DNA from: a bacterium
Lineage (GTDB): Bacteria; SZUA-182; SZUA-191
Direction: 5' to 3'
Assembly: GCA_003230535.1 (NCBI GenBank)
Contig: QIEW01000151.1
Span: forward strand, 1-8,400
DNA length: 8,400 nt
Shown here: in pieces, positions 5,854 to 8,400 of the stretch
Layout: each line of letters begins with the position of its first letter
How positions within the stretch are numbered: position 1 is the first letter of the stretch
Notes under the pieces: model-generated
Seen by the model: the letters and a program-made list of their open reading frames with translations, nothing else
Database searches by the model: none
Told to the model about the DNA's origin: nothing
Position numbers and translations under genes: made by a program

Positions 5854-7746
5854 ATGTGTGGGATTATAGGTTGCGTTAGCAGTCTACAGAGCAACATTCC
5901 CGATGGAGTGGAGATAATGCTGGGGGGATTGGAGCGGCTTTCTTATCGCGGGTATGATTCAGCGGGGATTGCCGTATTAGAGGAAAACAGAATAAAAGTC
6001 ATCAAGCGTAAAGGGAAAGTGGCCCCGTTGGCGGAGGAGGTAAAACGGGTTGGGTTGCAAAGCTGCATTGGTATTGCGCATACCCGCTGGGCCACTCATG
6101 GAGAGCCCTCCGATAAGAACGCCCATCCCCATTTAGACTGCAAGGGTCATATAGCCTGTGTTCATAACGGAATAATAGAGAATTATTTGCCACTCCGGCG
6201 TCATCTTCAACAGCAAGGCCATACTCTTCTGTCAGATACCGACAGTGAAGTTATCGTCCATCTGGTGGAGGAACATTATACAGGAAATCTGGAAGAAGCG
6301 GTTAGGGAAGCCATACAGCGTCTTATCGGGTCTTTTGCCTTAGTAGCGCTCAGCCAACATCATCCCCACAGCCTGATAGTAGCCCGGAAGGATTGCCCTT
6401 TGATTATCGGTTGCGGTCAAGGGGGGAACTTTGTCGCCTCCGATATACCTGTCCTTCTGTCTTATACTAAGAAGTTTATTATACTCGAGAATGGCGAGAT
6501 GGCTAAGATATCTGTTGACGGGGTGTCGGTGAGTAATTTTAGCGGGGATAAAGTCTCCAAAGATATCCAGCAGATTGAATGGGAAAACGGAAAGGTCGAT
6601 AAGGGCGGCTACTCCCATTTTATGCTAAAAGAGATAGAAGAGCAGCCTAAAAGTATCTTGGATACCATGCGGGGCCGCCTCAATAGTGATGGACTGGTGA
6701 AATTGGAAGGAATAGAGTTCCCCGCCGGTTTTTTGTCAAATTTACAGCGGATATACATTGTAGCTTGCGGAACAGCATACCATGCAGCTATGATTGGAGA
6801 ACATATTTTTGAAGATCTGCTTCGCATTCCGGTGGAAGTGGATTTAGCCTCCGAGTTTCGCTACCGCAATCCTATTCTGGATAAGCGCTCGCTGGTAATC
6901 GCCATTAGCCAGTCAGGGGAAACCGCCGATACCCTGGCCTCAATTGCCGAAGCCCAAGCCAGGGGTTCACGGGTGTTGGCCATCGTCAATGTAGTTTCCA
7001 GTACCATGTCCCGCCAGGCCGATTGGACGCTTCACACCCGCGCGGGAGCCGAGGTGGCGGTAGCTTCCACCAAAGCTTTTACCGCCCAGCAGATTGCCTT
7101 GTTCCTTTTGGCGCTGCGCTTCTCGCAACATGCAGGTAGAATTGCCGGCGGTATAATGGAGGATATTGCGCATAGCTTGATGGCTCTGCCAGCCCAAGTG
7201 CAAAGTATCTTGGATAACAGCAAACCGGTTCTGGAATTATGCCGCTGGTTGGCTTCTAAGGATACTGGGAATAATTCAGGTTTCCGCTTCAATGACTGCT
7301 TCTTCATTGGCCGGGGCCTGGATGACCCCATTGCCAGGGAAGGGGCGTTAAAGCTGCGGGAAATTTCCTATATTAACGCGGTAGCCTACGCCGCAGGCGA
7401 GTTAAAACATGGTAATATCGCCCTCATCACGCCGGAATCCCCGGTCATTGCCCTGCTGACTCAAGATCGGGTGCGGGGGAAAATGGTCTCTAACATTATG
7501 GAGGTAATCGCCCGCCAGGCGCCGGTAATTGCAGTAGCCTACGAAGATGACGGACAGATTGCCGAGGTGATTCCCCCCATAGCAGACCTTCCCAGCCAGA
7601 TTATCCGGATACCCCGAACAATTGCCTGGCTGGCCCCAATCTTAGCCAGCATCCCTCTTCAGCTTATTGCGTACTACACCGGAATAAACCGCGGCTGTGA
7701 TGTGGATCAACCCCGGAATCTGGCCAAAAGCGTCACCGTTGAGTAG
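5854..7746 (+). CDS. glmS: GlmS: glutamine-fructose-6-phosphate aminotransferase (isomerizing)
   Basis: This enzyme makes glucosamine-6-phosphate from fructose-6-phosphate and glutamine, the first step towards UDP-GlcNAc for peptidoglycan. The 630-residue protein, against about 600-610 usual, begins MCGIIGCV, so Cys2 is the glutamine nucleophile once Met is removed. The class II glutaminase domain (about 2-240) shows YRGYDSAGIA (31-40), HTRWATHG (76-83) and HNGIIEN (104-110). Two SIS domains follow. The first has ACGTAYHA (304-311), SQSGETADT (352-360) and STKAFTAQ (405-412). The second has REGALKLREISYI with Glu503, and GELKHG with His519. The C-terminus DVDQPRNLAKSVTVE is canonical and includes the sugar-ring-opening Lys. 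Part of the extra length lies near 469-480, between the SIS domains. INAVAY (507-512) replaces the IHAEAY of E. coli. AGGGAGG (5844-5850) is three bases before the ATG, a tight spacing. It appears to be transcribed alone. Confidence 0.95.
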   Translation: MCGIIGCVSSLQSNIPDGVEIMLGGLERLSYRGYDSAGIAVLEENRIKVIKRKGKVAPLAEEVKRVGLQSCIGIAHTRWATHGEPSDKNAHPHLDCKGHIACVHNGIIENYLPLRRHLQQQGHTLLSDTDSEVIVHLVEEHYTGNLEEAVREAIQRLIGSFALVALSQHHPHSLIVARKDCPLIIGCGQGGNFVASDIPVLLSYTKKFIILENGEMAKISVDGVSVSNFSGDKVSKDIQQIEWENGKVDKGGYSHFMLKEIEEQPKSILDTMRGRLNSDGLVKLEGIEFPAGFLSNLQRIYIVACGTAYHAAMIGEHIFEDLLRIPVEVDLASEFRYRNPILDKRSLVIAISQSGETADTLASIAEAQARGSRVLAIVNVVSSTMSRQADWTLHTRAGAEVAVASTKAFTAQQIALFLLALRFSQHAGRIAGGIMEDIAHSLMALPAQVQSILDNSKPVLELCRWLASKDTGNNSGFRFNDCFFIGRGLDDPIAREGALKLREISYINAVAYAAGELKHGNIALITPESPVIALLTQDRVRGKMVSNIMEVIARQAPVIAVAYEDDGQIAEVIPPIADLPSQIIRIPRTIAWLAPILASIPLQLIAYYTGINRGCDVDQPRNLAKSVTVE

Positions 7747-7780
7747 TAGTCCGTTTTGTTAAAAAGATTTCAAATAATAC

Positions 7781-7864
7781 TGTCATTGCGAGGAGCGAAG
7801 CGGCGAAGCAATCCCTTGTTTTCCCACAACATTCGAGATTGCTTCACTTCGTTCGCAATTTTAC
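7781..7864. repeat. Dispersed inverted repeat of the TGTCATTGCGAGG type
   Basis: The left arm (7781-7814) begins TGTCATTGCGAGGAGCGAAG. The right arm (7835-7860), GAGATTGCTTCACTTCGTTC then GCAAT, is its imperfect reverse complement around about 20 bases. The motif is a well-known intergenic repeat in many bacterial genomes and resembles a miniature element without a transposase gene. It begins 34 bases after the glmS stop, and its transcript could fold into a long hairpin and end or stabilise the glmS message. An open frame crossing it (7756-7992) is repeat-derived and is not a gene. Confidence 0.75.
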
Positions 7865-7910
7865 TGAAACGCTCTAGTAGTGTTGTGTCAAGCATAAATT
7901 ATCGTATGTC

Positions 7911-8050
7911 TTCCCCCTCACCTCAATCCTCTCCCCCGGGGGAGAGGAAGCTTAAGTCCCTTCTCCCCCAGGGGAGAAGGGATACCAAGTAGCCCTCAGA
8001 TGTTAAAAACTCCCTCGCCCTTGGGGGGAGAGGGCTGGGGTGAGGGGGAA
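7911..8050. repeat. C/G-rich composite repeat with three hairpins and long outer arms
   Basis: The outer arms at 7911-7937 and 8023-8050 are inverted copies matching at about 24 of 27 positions and start TTCCCCCTCACC. Inside are a perfect 22-bp palindrome (7927-7948) and a hairpin with 12-bp arms (TCCCTTCTCCCC at 7957-7968, its complement at 7971-7982). A third stem lies within 8011-8034 and uses part of the right outer arm. The C/G-strand pattern CCCTCACCCCAACCCTCTCCC is a common dispersed repeat of bacterial genomes. The arrangement resembles a miniature inverted-repeat element; no coding capacity is supported. Confidence 0.75.
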
Positions 8051-8062
8051 ATAAGAACTTAG

Positions 8063-8085
8063 CGCACCGACGGTGCGGACTTTTT
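8063..8085 (+). terminator. Terminator-like hairpin with T-run
   Basis: CGCACC (8063-8068) and GGTGCG (8072-8077) pair around GAC and are followed by GACTTTTT, ending at 8085. The stem is GC-rich and the T-run short but adequate. It is over 300 bases beyond glmS, with no gene between, so it may be a backup terminator or part of the repeat cluster. Confidence 0.4.
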
Positions 8086-8088
8086 AGG

Positions 8089-8240
8089 TTAGGTGGTGGC
8101 AGGTTCAGGAAACCTGCCACTCATTCAGAGCAAATAAAACAACCAGATAAGTCTTTATGTGCTTTTATGTGCTGTCGGGTTCTCAAACCCGACAGGCTGG
8201 ATAAGATGGGTGGCAGGTTTGAGAACCTGCCACCACCTAA
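8089..8240. repeat. Composite palindromic element with three hairpins (C, D, E)
   Basis: The ends are a perfect 17-bp inverted repeat: TTAGGTGGTGGCAGGTT at 8089-8105 and its exact complement at 8224-8240. Inside, hairpin C has 10-bp arms (8096-8105 and 8111-8120, loop CAGGA). Hairpin D has 10-bp arms (8172-8181 and 8186-8195, loop CTCA). Hairpin E has 11-bp arms (8209-8219 and 8224-8234, loop TGAG). Hairpins D and E match A and B at 385-444 in order and near-identical spacing. The loops of C and B are reverse complements, as are those of E and A. No coding frame is supported. Confidence 0.8.
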
Positions 8241-8277
8241 AATAAAAATTTAATCCGTCAATTTCCGGTTGACACGG
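8238..8277 (-). terminator. Candidate rho-independent terminator for a gene entering from the right
   Basis: On the minus strand, CCGTGTCAA (8277-8269) pairs with TTGACGG (8261-8255) with a two-base bulge. The tail is ATTAAATTTTTATTTTA (8254-8238). It lies about 40 bases beyond the stop of the partial minus-strand frame at 8319, the position expected for its terminator. Confidence 0.45.
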
Positions 8278-8318
8278 CGCTAAGGGCAAGTCCAACTTAT
8301 CCTGTATAAGAAAATTGC

Positions 8319-8399
8319 TTATTTGAATTCCGGGGAAGCATCGGGATCAAAGGGATTTGTTCTAATAGCCAACGAAAAAAGGTAAGGATAATCATCGCT
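8319..8399 (-). CDS. Possible 3' end of a gene continuing beyond the right edge
   Basis: Read from the right edge on the minus strand, the frame gives 26 residues (SDDYPYLFSLAIRTNPFDP, then DASPEFK) before the TAA at 8321-8319. The composition is protein-like, with aromatic and proline-containing segments and no rare-residue bias, and a terminator-like hairpin follows. The family cannot be recognised from so short a piece. An open frame of 81 bases can occur by chance, so this is a suggestion only. The 41 bases between the terminator-like hairpin and this stop (8278-8318) show only a weak 5-bp inverted repeat, CTTAT/ATAAG, at 8296-8310. Confidence 0.35.
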   Translation of the reverse strand, partial: SDDYPYLFSLAIRTNPFDPDASPEFK

Positions 8400-8400
8400 T

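Noticed and set aside
7756-7992. Plus-strand open frame of 78 residues containing SLRGAKRRSNP
   Set aside because: It runs through the TGTCATTGCGAGG inverted repeat and the C/G-rich repeat. This peptide is a known by-product of translating that repeat, and there is no ribosome site.
7923-8120. Minus-strand open frame of 65 residues
   Set aside because: It is made almost wholly of the C/G-rich composite repeat and hairpin C, with Pro/Ser-rich low-complexity translation.
8269-8274. TTGACA near the right end as a -35 box
   Set aside because: No -10 at proper spacing; the bases are better explained as one arm of the minus-strand terminator hairpin.

Overview
The window looks like chromosomal DNA from an anaerobic, Firmicutes-type bacterium, perhaps a clostridial or Desulfotomaculum/Pelotomaculum-like lineage. 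This is inferred from mixed base composition, GGAGG-type ribosome sites with some GTG starts, extended -10 promoters and intergenic palindromic repeats common in such genomes. No rRNA, tRNA, CRISPR array, transposase or phage gene is visible.

Left part (1-1437). The window opens inside a pentapeptide-repeat gene whose true start lies to the left. A repeat-filled gap follows (263-525), with a C/G-rich palindrome, a 28-bp-period direct repeat and two hairpins. A minus-strand gene (526-1248) encodes an unrecognised AT-rich membrane protein. It is divergent from the next block across a 189-bp promoter region.

Central part (1438-3313). Three closely spaced plus-strand genes probably form an operon: a nicotinamidase/isochorismatase-type cysteine hydrolase, a xylose-isomerase-like TIM-barrel enzyme and purE. 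The first two have intact catalytic or metal-binding residues. purE, the AIR carboxylase/NCAIR mutase of purine synthesis, stands here without other pur genes.

Right part (3393-7746). A 752-residue NtrY-like membrane sensor kinase has no response regulator beside it. After a 202-bp gap with an extended -10 promoter and a perfect 17-bp inverted repeat comes glmS, the glutamine-dependent glucosamine-6-phosphate synthase that starts amino-sugar and cell-wall precursor synthesis. No complete glmS ribozyme is visible.

Right edge (7747-8400). This stretch is almost entirely structured repeats: a TGTCATTGCGAGG-type inverted repeat, a three-hairpin C/G-rich element and a cluster of hairpins matching those at 385-444. 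A short open frame from the right edge on the minus strand looks like the 3' end of another gene, followed by a terminator-like hairpin.

The strongest unexplained signal is the hairpin family at both ends of the window. Copies more than 7.6 kb apart keep the same loop and flanking bases, and their stems differ only by paired, compensatory changes.
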